From NCBI RefSeq assembly GCF_004210215.2, contig NZ_CP067394.1, positions 2,046,001 through 2,110,000 on the forward strand: a stretch of 64,000 bases of DNA. The letters run 5' to 3'. The stretch comes from Cryobacterium sp. SO1. GTDB taxonomy: Bacteria; Actinomycetota; Actinomycetes; Actinomycetales; Microbacteriaceae. The position numbers and the translations under genes are program-made. Positions 55,041-64,000 of this stretch are shown piece by piece; the stretch's first letter is position 1; every line of letters starts with the position of its first letter. Below the pieces are notes generated by a model. That model saw only the letters and a program-made list of their open reading frames with translations, made no database searches and was not told the origin of the DNA.

Positions 55041-55961
55041 CTATCCTTCCACAGCGCGGCCGTCCTCCAACGCGTCGCGCATGGCCTCCAGAACCGCATC
55101 CTCGCCGGGAAGCGGTTCAAAGGGGTCGTTGAAGAGGAAGATTCGGATCTGCACCAGGGCCTGGTGCAGCAGCATCGTTCGACCGGACCTGCTTCGTCCG
55201 CCGGCGGCCGCCCAGGAGCGGGCCAGGGCGGTGGGCCAGGGCGCGTAGGCCACGTCGAAGAGCAGGGTGGTGGCTCTGAGCGTCTCGGGGAATTCATTCG
55301 GCAGGACGGCGTCGCCGGGGAGAGTGCTGATCACCAGGTCGCTGACCCGGTCGGCCGCGGCCAGGGCAGACAGGCCGGAGACCGTGACGACGAGCCCGAG
55401 CCGGCGGCCGAGGTCTGCCAGCGGGTCGGCCCGTTCGGGGGTGCGGGCGATGATGTCCACGGTCTCCGCACCGAGATCGGCGGCCGCGACGAGGGCGGAT
55501 GCGGCCGTCGCGCCGGCGCCGAGCAGGGTGACGTGTGCGGCACGGTCGAGGCCGGCTTCGGCGAGAGCCCGGACCAGGCCGGGCACATCCGTGTTGAAAC
55601 CGGAGAGCGCTCGCGGGGCGACCGGTGTCGACCCGCCGGCCGGAGGAGCGTCACCGAACCGCACGGTGTTCACCGCGCTGGTGAGAGTCGCGACGCGGTC
55701 CAGGTCGTTGAGGCGGGGCTGAATCTCGTGTTTGAGCGGCATCGTCAGCGACAGGCCGAGCCAGTCAGGCGTGAGAGCGTCGAGGAACGTATCCAGTTCG
55801 CCCTCGCCCACCTCGACGGCCGTGTACTCCCAATCCAGGCCGAGGACCCGGTACGCCGCGGTGTGCAGCACGGGCGACAGCGAATGGCCGATCGGCGAGC
55901 CGAGCACGGCCAACCGGCGCCTCGGCGCCGGGCTCGGTGAGCCGTTTCTCGAATCAGCCAT
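55041..55961 (-). CDS. aroE: Shikimate dehydrogenase
   Basis: A 306-residue NADP-dependent shikimate dehydrogenase. The substrate site [12 protein letters not shown] and the catalytic lysine in LTMPLKHE are present; the NADP site is in [12 protein letters not shown]. The ATG at 55961 overlaps mltG by 8 nt. Confidence 0.94.
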   Translation of the reverse strand: MADSRNGSPSPAPRRRLAVLGSPIGHSLSPVLHTAAYRVLGLDWEYTAVEVGEGELDTFLDALTPDWLGLSLTMPLKHEIQPRLNDLDRVATLTSAVNTVRFGDAPPAGGSTPVAPRALSGFNTDVPGLVRALAEAGLDRAAHVTLLGAGATAASALVAAADLGAETVDIIARTPERADPLADLGRRLGLVVTVSGLSALAAADRVSDLVISTLPGDAVLPNEFPETLRATTLLFDVAYAPWPTALARSWAAAGGRSRSGRTMLLHQALVQIRIFLFNDPFEPLPGEDAVLEAMRDALEDGRAVEG

Positions 55962-57393
55962 ATTCGGGGTGTTCATCCATCCAGTCCAGCCACTTCGCGA
56001 CGCCGGCTTCGTGTTCCTCCACCGTGCTCGAGAAAATGGTCTCTCCGGTATCGAGGTTCCACGTGACGAAGAATAGCCAGGTTCCGTCAGCAGGGTGCAG
56101 GGCGGCGTCGATGGCCAGATCGCCGGGGTTGCTGATCGGTCCGACCGGCAGACCGGGGTGCACGTAGGTGTTGTAGGCGTTGTTCGCGTCGGCGCGTTCG
56201 GCATCCGTCGTGGTGACCAGGTGCGTGTTGCCGGTCCCGTAGGCCACCGTGGCGTCCGATTGCAGCAGTCCGCTCTCCCACTGGGCCGGGTCGAGCCGGT
56301 TGTAGAACACCCGCGCGACCTTGAAGTAGTCATCCCTGAGGCCCGCTTCGCGCTGGATCAGCGAGGCCATCACGATGGTCGACCAACGGTCGGCGGGAGC
56401 GACGCCCGCCGCGTCCAGTGCTTCGAACTGGCGGTCGACGAGGGTCTTGATCGCGTCATGCGCGCTCGTCGCGGGCTGGAACGTGTAGGTGGCCGGGAAC
56501 AGGAAGCCCTCGAGGCTGGTGGCCTCGGCCGGCAGGCCGAAACCGGACAGGTCCGCCGCGGCGGCCTGCAGGTCAGCCAAGGGGATCTCGGTGCCTTCCG
56601 AGATCGACGCCAGCACCTCCCCCGCCGCGGTCCCCTCCGGGATCACCACGGTGAGGTCCTGGCGGGTCTCGGGATCCTGCAGGGCATCAAGCGCGGCCTG
56701 GGCGCTCATCTGCGAGGCGAGCAGGTAGGCACCGGGCTGGAAGACCGGGTCGGTCGCCTGTGCGAGGAGCAACGTGTAGAAGGCGTCGTAACTCTTGACC
56801 ACGTCCTGAGCCACCAGGGTGTTCGCGATGTCGGAGCCGGTGTCACCGTCGTGGATCATGACGAGCTCTTCGCTGCTGCCCGACCCCTCGTAGTCCCCTG
56901 GGGGCTGGGTGGCGGCTACGAACTGGCTGATCGGCCCCTGCAGGGCCAGGGCTGCCGCGCCCATCAGCGCGAGAAGGACCAGGATGACCACCAGGCAGCC
57001 CCACGCGCCCTTGCGGGACTTCTTCTCCACGGCCGGGTGGTCGGCGAGCTGCGCGCGTCGGTTCGCGCGCGAGTTGGGTCGTCCGGCGCGAGCGGGCGCG
57101 CCGGGTGTGCCCGGTGTGCCGGCCGGTGCTGCGGCGGCCTCTGCCTCTGGCATGGTGCCGAACCCGAGCCCGGCGAGGGGGTTCTGCTCGGCGGTACCGG
57201 CGTCAACGGGCGGCTCCGCCGCCTGCTGCTCTTCCGCCGGCTGGGCTGGGGCGGCCGGGGTGACAGTCTCGTTCGCAACCTGGGCGTCCCGGGCGGCCTG
57301 AGCCTCGCGGAGCGCCCGGCGGGAGGGCAGCGGCGCGTCGCCAGCGCCGCCCGACACGTTCGGGTCGGGGTTTTCCGGCGGACTTTTCGCCAC
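55954..57393 (-). CDS. mltG: Endolytic murein transglycosylase MltG
   Basis: A 479-residue membrane-anchored lytic transglycosylase (YceG-like) that cuts nascent glycan strands. The cytoplasmic N-terminus is about 130 residues of low-complexity Ala/Pro/Glu, followed by one transmembrane helix near 136-160 and the extracellular YceG domain. The catalytic glutamate is E349 in LIQREAG. It starts with GTG 2 nt after ruvX and overlaps aroE by 8 nt. Confidence 0.95.
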   Translation of the reverse strand: MAKSPPENPDPNVSGGAGDAPLPSRRALREAQAARDAQVANETVTPAAPAQPAEEQQAAEPPVDAGTAEQNPLAGLGFGTMPEAEAAAAPAGTPGTPGAPARAGRPNSRANRRAQLADHPAVEKKSRKGAWGCLVVILVLLALMGAAALALQGPISQFVAATQPPGDYEGSGSSEELVMIHDGDTGSDIANTLVAQDVVKSYDAFYTLLLAQATDPVFQPGAYLLASQMSAQAALDALQDPETRQDLTVVIPEGTAAGEVLASISEGTEIPLADLQAAAADLSGFGLPAEATSLEGFLFPATYTFQPATSAHDAIKTLVDRQFEALDAAGVAPADRWSTIVMASLIQREAGLRDDYFKVARVFYNRLDPAQWESGLLQSDATVAYGTGNTHLVTTTDAERADANNAYNTYVHPGLPVGPISNPGDLAIDAALHPADGTWLFFVTWNLDTGETIFSSTVEEHEAGVAKWLDWMDEHPEYG

Positions 57394-57395
57394 GG

Positions 57396-57881
57396 TTACG
57401 GCCTTCCGGTCTGGTCGACGGACGTGCCGGCTGGCTTGCCGGAGGCACGTTCGGTATCGAGAGCATGCTGCAAAATGATAGTCGCGGCCACCTGATCGAC
57501 CACTGGACGCTGGGTGCGCGTGCTGCGTCCGGCCGTGCGGAGGGCGGCGTGAGCCGACACCGTGGACAGACGCTCGTCGACGAGGCGCACGGGGACCGGC
57601 ACGGTTCCGGCGAGGGTGGTGGCGAACGTGACCGCGTCATCCGTGGAGGCAGTGTGCCGTCCCGACAGCCCCAGCGGCAGCCCGACGATCACTTCGACGG
57701 CGTCCAGCTCGGCCACGATGGCCGCGATCCTGCTGAGGTCCGTCGGTGCGGCCCGGTCCCGGGGCACCGTTTCCCTTGGCACCGTCTCCACCGGCGTCGC
57801 CAGCATGCCGTGGAAGTCGCTGCGGGCGACGCCGATCCGCACCGTGCCGACATCGATTCCCACGCGCACGCCGGTTCGCAT
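57396..57881 (-). CDS. ruvX: Putative pre-16S rRNA nuclease / Holliday junction resolvase YqgF
   Basis: A 161-residue RNase H-fold nuclease with the N-terminal GIDVGTVRIGVA motif carrying the first catalytic aspartate and LVDERLSTV with a further acidic residue. The family matures 16S rRNA 5' ends; some members resolve Holliday junctions. It lies 3 nt from the alaS stop. Confidence 0.95.
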   Translation of the reverse strand: MRTGVRVGIDVGTVRIGVARSDFHGMLATPVETVPRETVPRDRAAPTDLSRIAAIVAELDAVEVIVGLPLGLSGRHTASTDDAVTFATTLAGTVPVPVRLVDERLSTVSAHAALRTAGRSTRTQRPVVDQVAATIILQHALDTERASGKPAGTSVDQTGRP

Positions 57882-57884
57882 GGG

Positions 57885-60539
57885 CTAGTGGGCCACCAGA
57901 GCGCGCAGGGTACTGAGCGCCTCCGCGATGAGCTCCACCCTGGTGCCACCGCCCTGGGCCAGGTCGTCCTTACCGCCACCGCCGCCGCCGAGGATTCCGG
58001 CGAGCTGCTTGGCCAGCGCGCCGGCCTTCTGACCGGCGTCCCGGGCCGCCGCATTGGTGGCCACGATCACGACGGGCTTGTCGGCCACCCGCGCGGCGAG
58101 GGCGACGACCGCGGGGTCGTTGCCGAGGCGCTCACGGGTGCCGGTGACCAGCATCCGCACCTCGTCGGCGGAATTGAGCGTGCCGAGGTCTTCGGCCACC
58201 ACGGTGAGTTCGCCGATCCGGCTCGCCTGCGCGACAAGGGCAGGCACCCGGTCGCTCAGGGCTCGGGCCTCGAACGAGGCGATCTTCTTCTCGGCGGCCT
58301 TCAGGCTCTGCATGAGGTCCATGATCTTGGCCGGCAGCTGCTCGCGAGGGGTCTTGAGGTTGCTGGTGAGCTGAGACACGATCGCCCGTTCGGCGGCGAG
58401 ATCGCGGAAGGCCTCGAGCCCGACAAGGGATTCAACGCGGCGGTTGGTGGAGCCGACCGACGCTTCGCTGACGAGGTTGATCATGCCGATCTCGGCGCTG
58501 GAGGCCACGTGGGTGCCCGCGCAGAGTTCGCGCGACCAGGGGCCGCCGATGTCGACGACGCGCACGGTCTCGCCGTACTTCTCGCCGAACAGGGCCATCG
58601 CGCCGAGTGCCTTCGCTTCTGCCAGCGGCAGTTCGCGAGTGCTCACCTGCAGGTTGTCACGGATGGCGTTGTTGGAGATCTCCTCGATCTCACTGCGCGT
58701 GGCCGGGGACAGGGCCTGGTTCCAGGAGAAGTCCAGCCTGAAGAAGCCGGCCTTGTTGTAGGAGCCGGACTGGTGCGCGTTCGGGCCGAGCACCTGGCGA
58801 AGGGCTGCGTGCAGGATATGCGTGCCCGAGTGCGCCTGGCGGGCGCCGCGGCGCCAGTCGGGGTCGACGACGCTGGTGGCGGGGTCGCCCACGCCCACCT
58901 CGCCGCTGGAGACCTGCACCTTGTGGCTGATCAGGCCCTTGACGGGCTTCTGCACGTCGAGCACCTCGAGCTCGTAGCCGGGGCCGACGATCAGGCCGGC
59001 GTCGGCCTCCTGGCCGCCGGACTCCGCGTAGAGGGCGGTCTCGGCGAGGATGACCTCGGCGATGTCGCCGGCGACGGCACGGGTCACCGAGGCGCCGTCC
59101 ACGATCAGGCCCAGGATGCTGGACTCGGTCTGCAGCATGTCGTACCCGGTGAACACGGTCTCGCCGTGCGCGCGGAAGGCGCTGTACACGGAGAGGTCGG
59201 CCAGGTGGGTCTTCTTGGCCTTGGCGTCGGCCTTGGCCATCGCGCGCTGCTTCGCCATCAGGGTGTTGAAGGCCTCACGGTTGACGCTGAGGCCGGCTTC
59301 CTCGGCCATTTCGAGGGTGATCTCGATGGGGAAGCCGTAGGTGTCGTGCAGCAGGAACGCGGTGTCGCCGGGCAGTTCGGCCTTTTCGGCCTTCTTGGTC
59401 TTCGCCACCGCGAGGTCGAGGACGCTCGAACCGCTGGCGAGGGTGCGCAGGAAGGTTTCTTCCTCGGCGTACGCGGCCTGGCTGATCCGGTCGAAGTCGG
59501 CGGCGACCTCCGGGTACGCGGCGCTCATGGCGTCGCGGGAGGCTGGGAACAGCTCGGTGAACGAGGCCGTGTCCACGCCGAGCAGGCGCATCGCGCGCAC
59601 ACTCCGGCGCATCAGACGGCGCAGGATGTAGCCGCGCCCCTCGTTGGACGGCAGGACGCCGTCGCTCATCAGCATCAGGGAAGAGCGCACGTGGTCGGCG
59701 ACGATGCGCATCCGCACGTCGTCGTCGTGCACGGCGCCGTACCGGCGGCCGGAGAGGGCGGCGGCCCGGTCCAGGACCGGGCGGACCTGGTCGATCTCGT
59801 ACATGTTCTCGACGCCCTGCTTGAGGAACGCGACGCGCTCCAGCCCCATGCCGGTGTCGATGTTTTTCTTGGGCAGGTCGCCCAGGATCTGGAAGTCGTT
59901 CTTGCCGGTGCCCTCGCCGCGGAGGTACTGCATGAAGACGAGGTTCCAGATTTCCACGTAGCGGTCGTCGTCGGTGGCCGGGCCGCCGTCGATGCCGTAG
60001 GCGGGGCCGCGGTCGAAGAAGATCTCGCTGCACGGTCCGGCAGGTCCAGGCTGACCGGTGGACCAGTAGTTGGTGTCCATGCCCAGGCGCTGGATGCGGT
60101 GCTCGGGCAGGCCAAGGGCACGCCAGTAGCCGAACGCCTCGTCGTCGTTCTCGTAGACGGTGACCCAGAGGTCCTTCTCGGCGAAGCCGTAGCCGCCGTC
60201 GGCCTCGTTCGAGGTGAGCAGCTCCCAGGCGTAGCTGATCGCCTGTTCCTTGAAGTAGTCGCCGAAGGAGAAGTTGCCGCTCATCTGGAAGAAGGTGCCG
60301 TGCCGCGGCGTCTTGCCGACCTCTTCGATGTCGTTGGTGCGGATGCACTTCTGCACGCTGGTGGCCCTGGGGTACGGGGCGGGCACCAGACCGGTGAGGT
60401 AGGGCACGAACGGCACCATGCCGGCCACGGTGAAGAGGAGGGAGGGGTCATCGCTCACGAGCGACGCCGACGGGACGACGGTGTGTCCACGATCGGCGAA
60501 GAAGTCGAGCCAGCGCCCGCGAATGTCGGCAGTCTGCAT
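57885..60539 (-). CDS. alaS: Alanyl-tRNA synthetase
   Basis: An 884-residue class II synthetase. Motif 1-3 catalytic domain is at the N-terminus, the editing domain carries the HSGTHILHAAL and CAGTHV zinc residues, and a DHHA1 C-terminal domain ends with a GGGGGG glycine loop. The ATG at 60539 gives MQTADIRGRWLDFF, the usual start. Two small membrane protein genes precede it on the same strand. Confidence 0.97.
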   Translation of the reverse strand: MQTADIRGRWLDFFADRGHTVVPSASLVSDDPSLLFTVAGMVPFVPYLTGLVPAPYPRATSVQKCIRTNDIEEVGKTPRHGTFFQMSGNFSFGDYFKEQAISYAWELLTSNEADGGYGFAEKDLWVTVYENDDEAFGYWRALGLPEHRIQRLGMDTNYWSTGQPGPAGPCSEIFFDRGPAYGIDGGPATDDDRYVEIWNLVFMQYLRGEGTGKNDFQILGDLPKKNIDTGMGLERVAFLKQGVENMYEIDQVRPVLDRAAALSGRRYGAVHDDDVRMRIVADHVRSSLMLMSDGVLPSNEGRGYILRRLMRRSVRAMRLLGVDTASFTELFPASRDAMSAAYPEVAADFDRISQAAYAEEETFLRTLASGSSVLDLAVAKTKKAEKAELPGDTAFLLHDTYGFPIEITLEMAEEAGLSVNREAFNTLMAKQRAMAKADAKAKKTHLADLSVYSAFRAHGETVFTGYDMLQTESSILGLIVDGASVTRAVAGDIAEVILAETALYAESGGQEADAGLIVGPGYELEVLDVQKPVKGLISHKVQVSSGEVGVGDPATSVVDPDWRRGARQAHSGTHILHAALRQVLGPNAHQSGSYNKAGFFRLDFSWNQALSPATRSEIEEISNNAIRDNLQVSTRELPLAEAKALGAMALFGEKYGETVRVVDIGGPWSRELCAGTHVASSAEIGMINLVSEASVGSTNRRVESLVGLEAFRDLAAERAIVSQLTSNLKTPREQLPAKIMDLMQSLKAAEKKIASFEARALSDRVPALVAQASRIGELTVVAEDLGTLNSADEVRMLVTGTRERLGNDPAVVALAARVADKPVVIVATNAAARDAGQKAGALAKQLAGILGGGGGGKDDLAQGGGTRVELIAEALSTLRALVAH

Positions 60540-60601
60540 GGGGTCCGTACTGTTACTGGATCGGATATCCGACCCGGGGGAAGCGGTGGGGATGGGACGC
60601 G

Positions 60602-60823
60602 TTAGGGCTTGGACAACTCTTCGATGGTCTCTTCTGCCTCGCCGAGGGCGGCGTGCAGTTCGGCTTCGCGCTTGCGGTAGCCCTCGGAGATGGCCTCGCC
60701 GAACTCTCGCGTCTTGGCGTCGAGATCGGTGAAGAACCGCTTGCCTTGCTGGGTCTTGTTCACCTCGTGGGCGGCAACGAATCCGATTCCGACGCCGACG
60801 ACTAACCAGATGACGTTCTTCAT
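60602..60823 (-). CDS. Small YtxH-like membrane protein
   Basis: A 73-residue protein with an N-terminal transmembrane helix (residues 4-20) and a charged coiled-coil-like tail. It resembles small YtxH-type proteins, with no established role. GGGAG lies 9 nt before the ATG. Part of the alaS locus in actinobacteria. Confidence 0.8.
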   Translation of the reverse strand: MKNVIWLVVGVGIGFVAAHEVNKTQQGKRFFTDLDAKTREFGEAISEGYRKREAELHAALGEAEETIEELSKP

Positions 60824-60925
60824 GGCATGTGCTCCCTGAGGTTGAGGAATGGGTGGCTGCCGGACTGGGCGCACGCCGTTCGGCGGGCCCGAGACGATGA
60901 CAGTCTGCTTTCCAGCGTAGTGGAC

Positions 60926-61291
60926 TTACTTCGTACCGCGACGGGGCTTGGTCGCCCTGAAGGCAGCCCTGACGCCGGCGGAGAATCCGGCGAGCTTGAT
61001 CAGCGGACCGCCGACGGTGGCCGCGACCAGGGCGACCATGGCGGACACATTGCCGGTGACGTCGGCAACGTTCGTGGTGATCGTGTCCAGCGTGGCCAGC
61101 TGATGGTTGGTCTGCGCGACGGTGTTCGTCGTCTCCTCGAGAAGCGGGGTGACGTTCTGGCTGAGGTCGCGGATGGCCAGGGTGGTCTCGTCGAACACCC
61201 GGCCGAGCTTGATCAACGGGATCGCGAGGAACGCCACCAGAACGGCAAACACACCAGCGGCAATCAGGCCGGCGATATCTCCACCAGTCAT
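60926..61291 (-). CDS. DUF948-like membrane protein
   Basis: A 121-residue protein with an N-terminal transmembrane helix and a helical segment with regular T/N/V spacing, typical of DUF948. A basic tail ends it. It lies between rpsD and alaS, the usual actinobacterial place. Function unknown. Confidence 0.85.
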   Translation of the reverse strand: MTGGDIAGLIAAGVFAVLVAFLAIPLIKLGRVFDETTLAIRDLSQNVTPLLEETTNTVAQTNHQLATLDTITTNVADVTGNVSAMVALVAATVGGPLIKLAGFSAGVRAAFRATKPRRGTK

Positions 61292-61330
61292 TCGGCACCA
61301 TCCATTTCACGTCGCAGGGAACTGACAAAC

Positions 61331-61370
61331 ACAAAAAACCAAAAGGGCGGATCACCTAGGTGATCCGCCC
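61331..61370 (-). terminator. Intrinsic terminator after rpsD
   Basis: Perfect 26-nt palindrome at 61345-61370 (GGGCGGATCACCT and complement) followed on the minus strand by TTTTGGTTTTTT. It follows the rpsD stop by about 45 nt and isolates rpsD from the downstream genes. Confidence 0.9.
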
Positions 61371-61415
61371 TCAAGCGTAGTTCAGTTCCGGTGCGGTGCG
61401 CCGCGCCGGACTCGA

Positions 61416-62045
61416 CTAGCGTGCTGCGTAGTACTCGACGACGAGCTGGACTTCACAGGTCACAGGGATCTCGATGCGCTTCGGGGCTCGCACGAGGCGG
61501 GCCTGCAGCTTGTCGAGTTCGACCTCGAGGTACGGCGGGAGCTTGGGCAGCAGGTCGACGTGACCGCCGGCCGCGGCAACCTGGAAGGGCTCGGTGCCCT
61601 CGCTCTTGGCCTTGACGTGGATGAGCTGACCCGGCTTCACGCGGAAGGAGGGACGGTCGACCAGCTGGCCGTCGACGAGGATGTGACGGTGCACAACCAT
61701 CTGACGGGCCTGGGCGGTGGTGCGGGCGATGGCCGAACGCACGAGGAGGGCGTCGAGACGGGTCTCGAGGATCTCAACGAGGTTTTCACCGGTCAGGCCC
61801 TGGCGGCGACGCGCTTCTTCGAAGGCGATCTTGAGCTGGGCTTCGCGGATGCCGTACTGGGCGCGTAAGCGCTGCTTTTCGCGCAGACGCACGGCGTAGT
61901 CCGAATCGGTCTTGCGCTTGGTGCGGCCGTGCTCACCCGGAGCGTAGGGACGCTTCTCGAGGTACTTGGCGGCCTTGGGGGTCAGGGCGATGCCCAGGGC
62001 CCGCGAGAGGCGGGTCTTGCTGCGGGTACGTGACTTGGTAGACAC
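61416..62045 (-). CDS. rpsD: 30S ribosomal protein S4 (zinc-free form)
   Basis: A 209-residue S4. The N-terminal region lacks the four zinc cysteines of the C+ form, so this is the cysteine-free form. The S4 RNA-binding domain follows (RLDALLVRSAIARTTAQARQMV). GTG start with AAAGGA four bases upstream. A leader of about 177 nt precedes it if the upstream -10 is right. Confidence 0.97.
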   Translation of the reverse strand: MSTKSRTRSKTRLSRALGIALTPKAAKYLEKRPYAPGEHGRTKRKTDSDYAVRLREKQRLRAQYGIREAQLKIAFEEARRRQGLTGENLVEILETRLDALLVRSAIARTTAQARQMVVHRHILVDGQLVDRPSFRVKPGQLIHVKAKSEGTEPFQVAAAGGHVDLLPKLPPYLEVELDKLQARLVRAPKRIEIPVTCEVQLVVEYYAAR

Positions 62046-62182
62046 AGTGTCCTTTCGGATGGAACTGGAAATTGGATACCAGGGCGGCCGGCGAGCCCGT
62101 GCGGGCAGACCGGAACGTCATGGGAGATCAGAGGGGTGGTGCCACGGGCCGCCCGGCTACAGGGCGAATCCACTCCAACCGA

Positions 62183-62234
62183 GGTTTCGTACGCAGCCGC
62201 ATGACGAAACCAGTTGTAGGCGAGGACAAGGCTA
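62183..62234 (-). promoter_or_regulatory. Putative rpsD promoter and leader hairpin
   Basis: A -10-like TAGCCT at 62229-62234 lies about 185 nt before the rpsD start. The first part of the resulting leader has a perfect 8-bp stem, GGTTTCGT (62204-62211 on the minus strand) with ACGAAACC (62183-62190). Such a long leader could host S4 autoregulation, but no known S4-binding fold is recognised. Confidence 0.4.
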
Positions 62235-62238
62235 ACAC

Positions 62239-62263
62239 ACGCCGGGCCGCGCGGACCCGGCGT
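62239..62263 (-). terminator. Possible terminator after rarA
   Basis: 8-bp inverted repeat ACGCCGGG/CCCGGCGT with a 9-nt loop, 27 nt past the restored rarA stop. The following minus-strand sequence GTGTTAGCC is only weakly T-rich. Confidence 0.4.
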
Positions 62264-62289
62264 TTCAGGCGGGTCGGGGCTACTTCGCG

Positions 62290-63626
62290 CTACTCCCCGT
62301 GCACGATCTTGCGCAGCTTGGCCAGCCGCGCCGACACGTCCCGCTCGTTGCCGTGCTCGGTGGGTCGGTAATAGCGGGTGGCCCGAAGCTCGGTGGGCAG
62401 GTAGTCCTGGGCGAGAACGCCGAGGGCATCGTCGTGCGGGTACTTGTAGCCCTTGCCGTGACCCAGCCGTTTGGCCCCGGGTAGTGCGCGTCACGCAGGT
62501 GCTTGGGTACCCGGCCGGTGTTGCCGTTCCGCACGTCGGCGATGGCGGCGTCGAGCGCCATGTAGGCGGCATTCGACTTGGGTGCGCAGGCCAGGTGCAC
62601 CACGGCCTGGGCAAGCGGGATGCGGCCTTCAGGCATGCCGATGTACTGCACGGCGTCGGCGGCGGCGATCGCGATCACCAGGGACTGCGGGTCGGCCATG
62701 CCGATGTCCTCAGAGGCGAGCACGATGATCCGCCGGCAGATGAAGCGGGGGTCTTCCCCGGCTTCGATCATCCGGGCCAGGTAGTGCAGGGAGGCGTCGA
62801 CGTCGGATCCGCGCACCGACTTGATGAAGGCACTGATCACGTCGTAGTGCTCGTCGCCGTTGCGGTCGTAGCGCAGCAACGCCCGGTCGACCGCGAGCGA
62901 AACGATCTCTGTGGTGATGACCGGCAACTCGCCTTCCGCCGTGTCGGTGGTGGCTGCGGAGACCGACGCTGCCTCGAGCGCCGTGAGCGCCCGCCGGGCG
63001 TCGCCGGACGCGAGCCGGATGATCGCCCCGCGGGCCTGGGGATCGAGCACGAACCTGTCGGCCAGTCCTCGCGGATCGGTGACGGCGCGGTCCACGACGA
63101 TGCCGAGGTCATCGTCGCTGAGGGTCTCAAGGGTGAGCAGCAGGGACCTGGACAAGAGCGGCGAGATAACGGAGAACGAGGGGTTCTCGGTCGTCGCGGC
63201 GACCAGGATGATGATCCCGTTCTCCACCCCGGGTAGCAGGGCGTCCTGTTGGGCCTTGCTGAACCGGTGGATCTCGTCGAGGAAGAGCACGGTGGACAGG
63301 CCGTAAAGGTCCCGGCTGGTGCGGGCCTCTTCCATCACCTGGCGCACGTCCCGCACCCCGGCGGACACGGCGGACAGTTCGACGAACCGACGCCCTGAAC
63401 TGTGCGCGATGGTTTGGGCCAGCGTGGTCTTGCCGGTGCCCGGCGGGCCCCAGAGGATGACCGACACCGATCCCTGCTCCCCCGACTTGTCGTTGGCGAG
63501 GCTGACCAGCGGCGACCCTGGGGTCAGCAGGTGACGCTGGCCGGCGACTTCGGCCAGGCTCTTGGGGCGCATGCGCACCGCGAGCGGCGTCGCACCCGTA
63601 CGGAGGCCTGGCTGGACGGTAGACAT
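62290..63626 (-). CDS. rarA: Replication-associated recombination protein RarA/MgsA, apparent 1-nt frameshift near 3' end
   Basis: An AAA+ ATPase acting at stalled forks. Walker [10 protein letters not shown] is at residues 60-68 and the Walker B DEIH at 117-120. The frame from ATG 63626 is correct up to RDAHYPG. There, a run of four C on the plus strand (62475-62478) breaks the frame; with one more base the expected C-terminus ([19 protein letters not shown]) continues to a stop at 62290. The restored protein has 445 residues, normal for the family. As written, the frame instead runs to 62280 with an unrelated tail. Open sequence upstream of the ATG is not conserved. Confidence 0.92.
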
Positions 63627-63632
63627 GGTTCC

Positions 63633-63638
63633 AGCGTA
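63633..63638 (-). promoter_or_regulatory. Putative -10 box of a leaderless promoter for rarA
   Basis: TACGCT on the minus strand, 6 nt before the rarA ATG, matching the TANNNT spacing seen elsewhere in the window. Confidence 0.45.
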
Positions 63639-63758
63639 GTTTGTGCCGCCGACGTCAATTTTCCCCGCTGCCCGCGCATGCGTAGAGTTCACAGTGACCT
63701 GGGCCGTGGTGCCCGACAAGCCCGATTTCCCGCCGCTGGCGGCACCTGGAGGATTCAC

Positions 63759-64000
63759 GTGGCACCGAGCAGCAAACAGGAACGCGAAGCGCGTGGTCGC
63801 GTTCGCGCCTATCAGGGCCGCAAGGCTGTGAACGAACACCAGGCCAAGCGCCGCACGCGCGACAACATCGTGGCCGGCAGCGTCCTCGTTGTGGTTCTCG
63901 CCGTGCTCGTCGGCGCCCAGCTGTTCTACTTCGGCGGCGGCCCCGGCACCCCTGAGCCCAGCGCGTCAGGAACACCGACACCCACCGCTACCCCGGCCGC
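63759..64000 (+). CDS. Peptidyl-prolyl cis-trans isomerase (cyclophilin type), N-terminal part
   Basis: Partial gene that runs off the window end. The GTG at 63759 has GGAGG six bases upstream. It begins [15 protein letters not shown], then a basic region and one transmembrane helix (near residues 41-58), then a Pro/Ser/Thr-rich linker. This fits the membrane-anchored cyclophilin usually divergent from rarA in actinobacteria. The catalytic domain lies beyond the window. Confidence 0.75.
   Translation, partial: MAPSSKQEREARGRVRAYQGRKAVNEHQAKRRTRDNIVAGSVLVVVLAVLVGAQLFYFGGGPGTPEPSASGTPTPTATPA

Overview
The window is a high-GC actinobacterial chromosome segment. Gene content and order (PdtaR-type ANTAR regulator, a his-trp supercluster, an mIHF-guanylate kinase fusion next to rpoZ-coaBC-metK-priA, a PyrR-controlled pyr operon, an aro cluster with mltG-ruvX-alaS-rpsD-rarA) fit Microbacteriaceae. 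A Cryobacterium-like organism is my best guess, but that is inference from gene content and not from a database comparison. Nearly all genes lie on the minus strand, so the transcriptional order runs from high to low coordinates.

Layout: 0-5 kb holds a DUF885 peptidase-like protein, DNA polymerase I and, divergently, a hotdog thioesterase. 5-6.3 kb holds the ANTAR regulator, tRNA-Leu(CAA) on the plus strand, a repeat-bearing gap and a terminator. 6.2-15 kb holds pyruvate kinase, glutamate synthase gltBD (gltB carries an apparent single-base frameshift) and lgt. 15-22.6 kb is a tightly overlapping hisE-hisG-hisF-hisI-trpE-membrane protein-HGxxPAAW-trpC-trpB-trpA run; trpG, trpD and the remaining his genes are absent. 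22.6-31 kb holds a cluster of palindromes, rpe, rsmB, fmt, a degenerate priA, metK, coaBC and rpoZ. 31-40.9 kb is gmk(mIHF fusion)-pyrF-carB-carA-PH-like-pyrC-pyrB-pyrR, headed by a PyrR-binding RNA hairpin that contains the pyrR ribosome binding site. 41-45.8 kb is an accessory-looking segment: a DUF222/HNH endonuclease-like protein and a 460-residue unknown protein, both on the plus strand and both with in-frame tandem repeats, then a DUF4190-DsbA-like membrane protein. 45.9-47.5 kb is nusB-efp-aroQ. 47.5-52 kb is a second accessory block: aldehyde dehydrogenase with DUF779 partner, a small membrane protein and a GAF-domain regulator. 52-57.9 kb is aroB-aroK-aroC-aroE-mltG-ruvX. 57.9-64 kb is alaS, two small membrane proteins, rpsD, rarA (also frameshifted by one base near its 3' end) and the start of a cyclophilin-like peptidyl-prolyl isomerase.

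The genes are mostly central metabolism and information processing: glutamate, histidine, tryptophan, pyrimidine and shikimate biosynthesis, S-adenosylmethionine and CoA synthesis, and translation and DNA maintenance. Two regulatory themes are visible in the DNA itself. One is a recurring TANNNT box (usually TAGGCT) placed 6-7 nt before the start codon of genes that lack a ribosome binding site, which indicates leaderless transcripts. The other is the PyrR translational hairpin. I found no CRISPR array, transposase, integrase, prophage or recognised defence system. The most unusual items are the mIHF-Gmk fusion, the two single-base frameshifts, the tandem imperfect hairpins at 22.7-22.85 kb, the small ORF coupled to the aldehyde dehydrogenase, and the unknown repeat protein at 43.3-44.7 kb.
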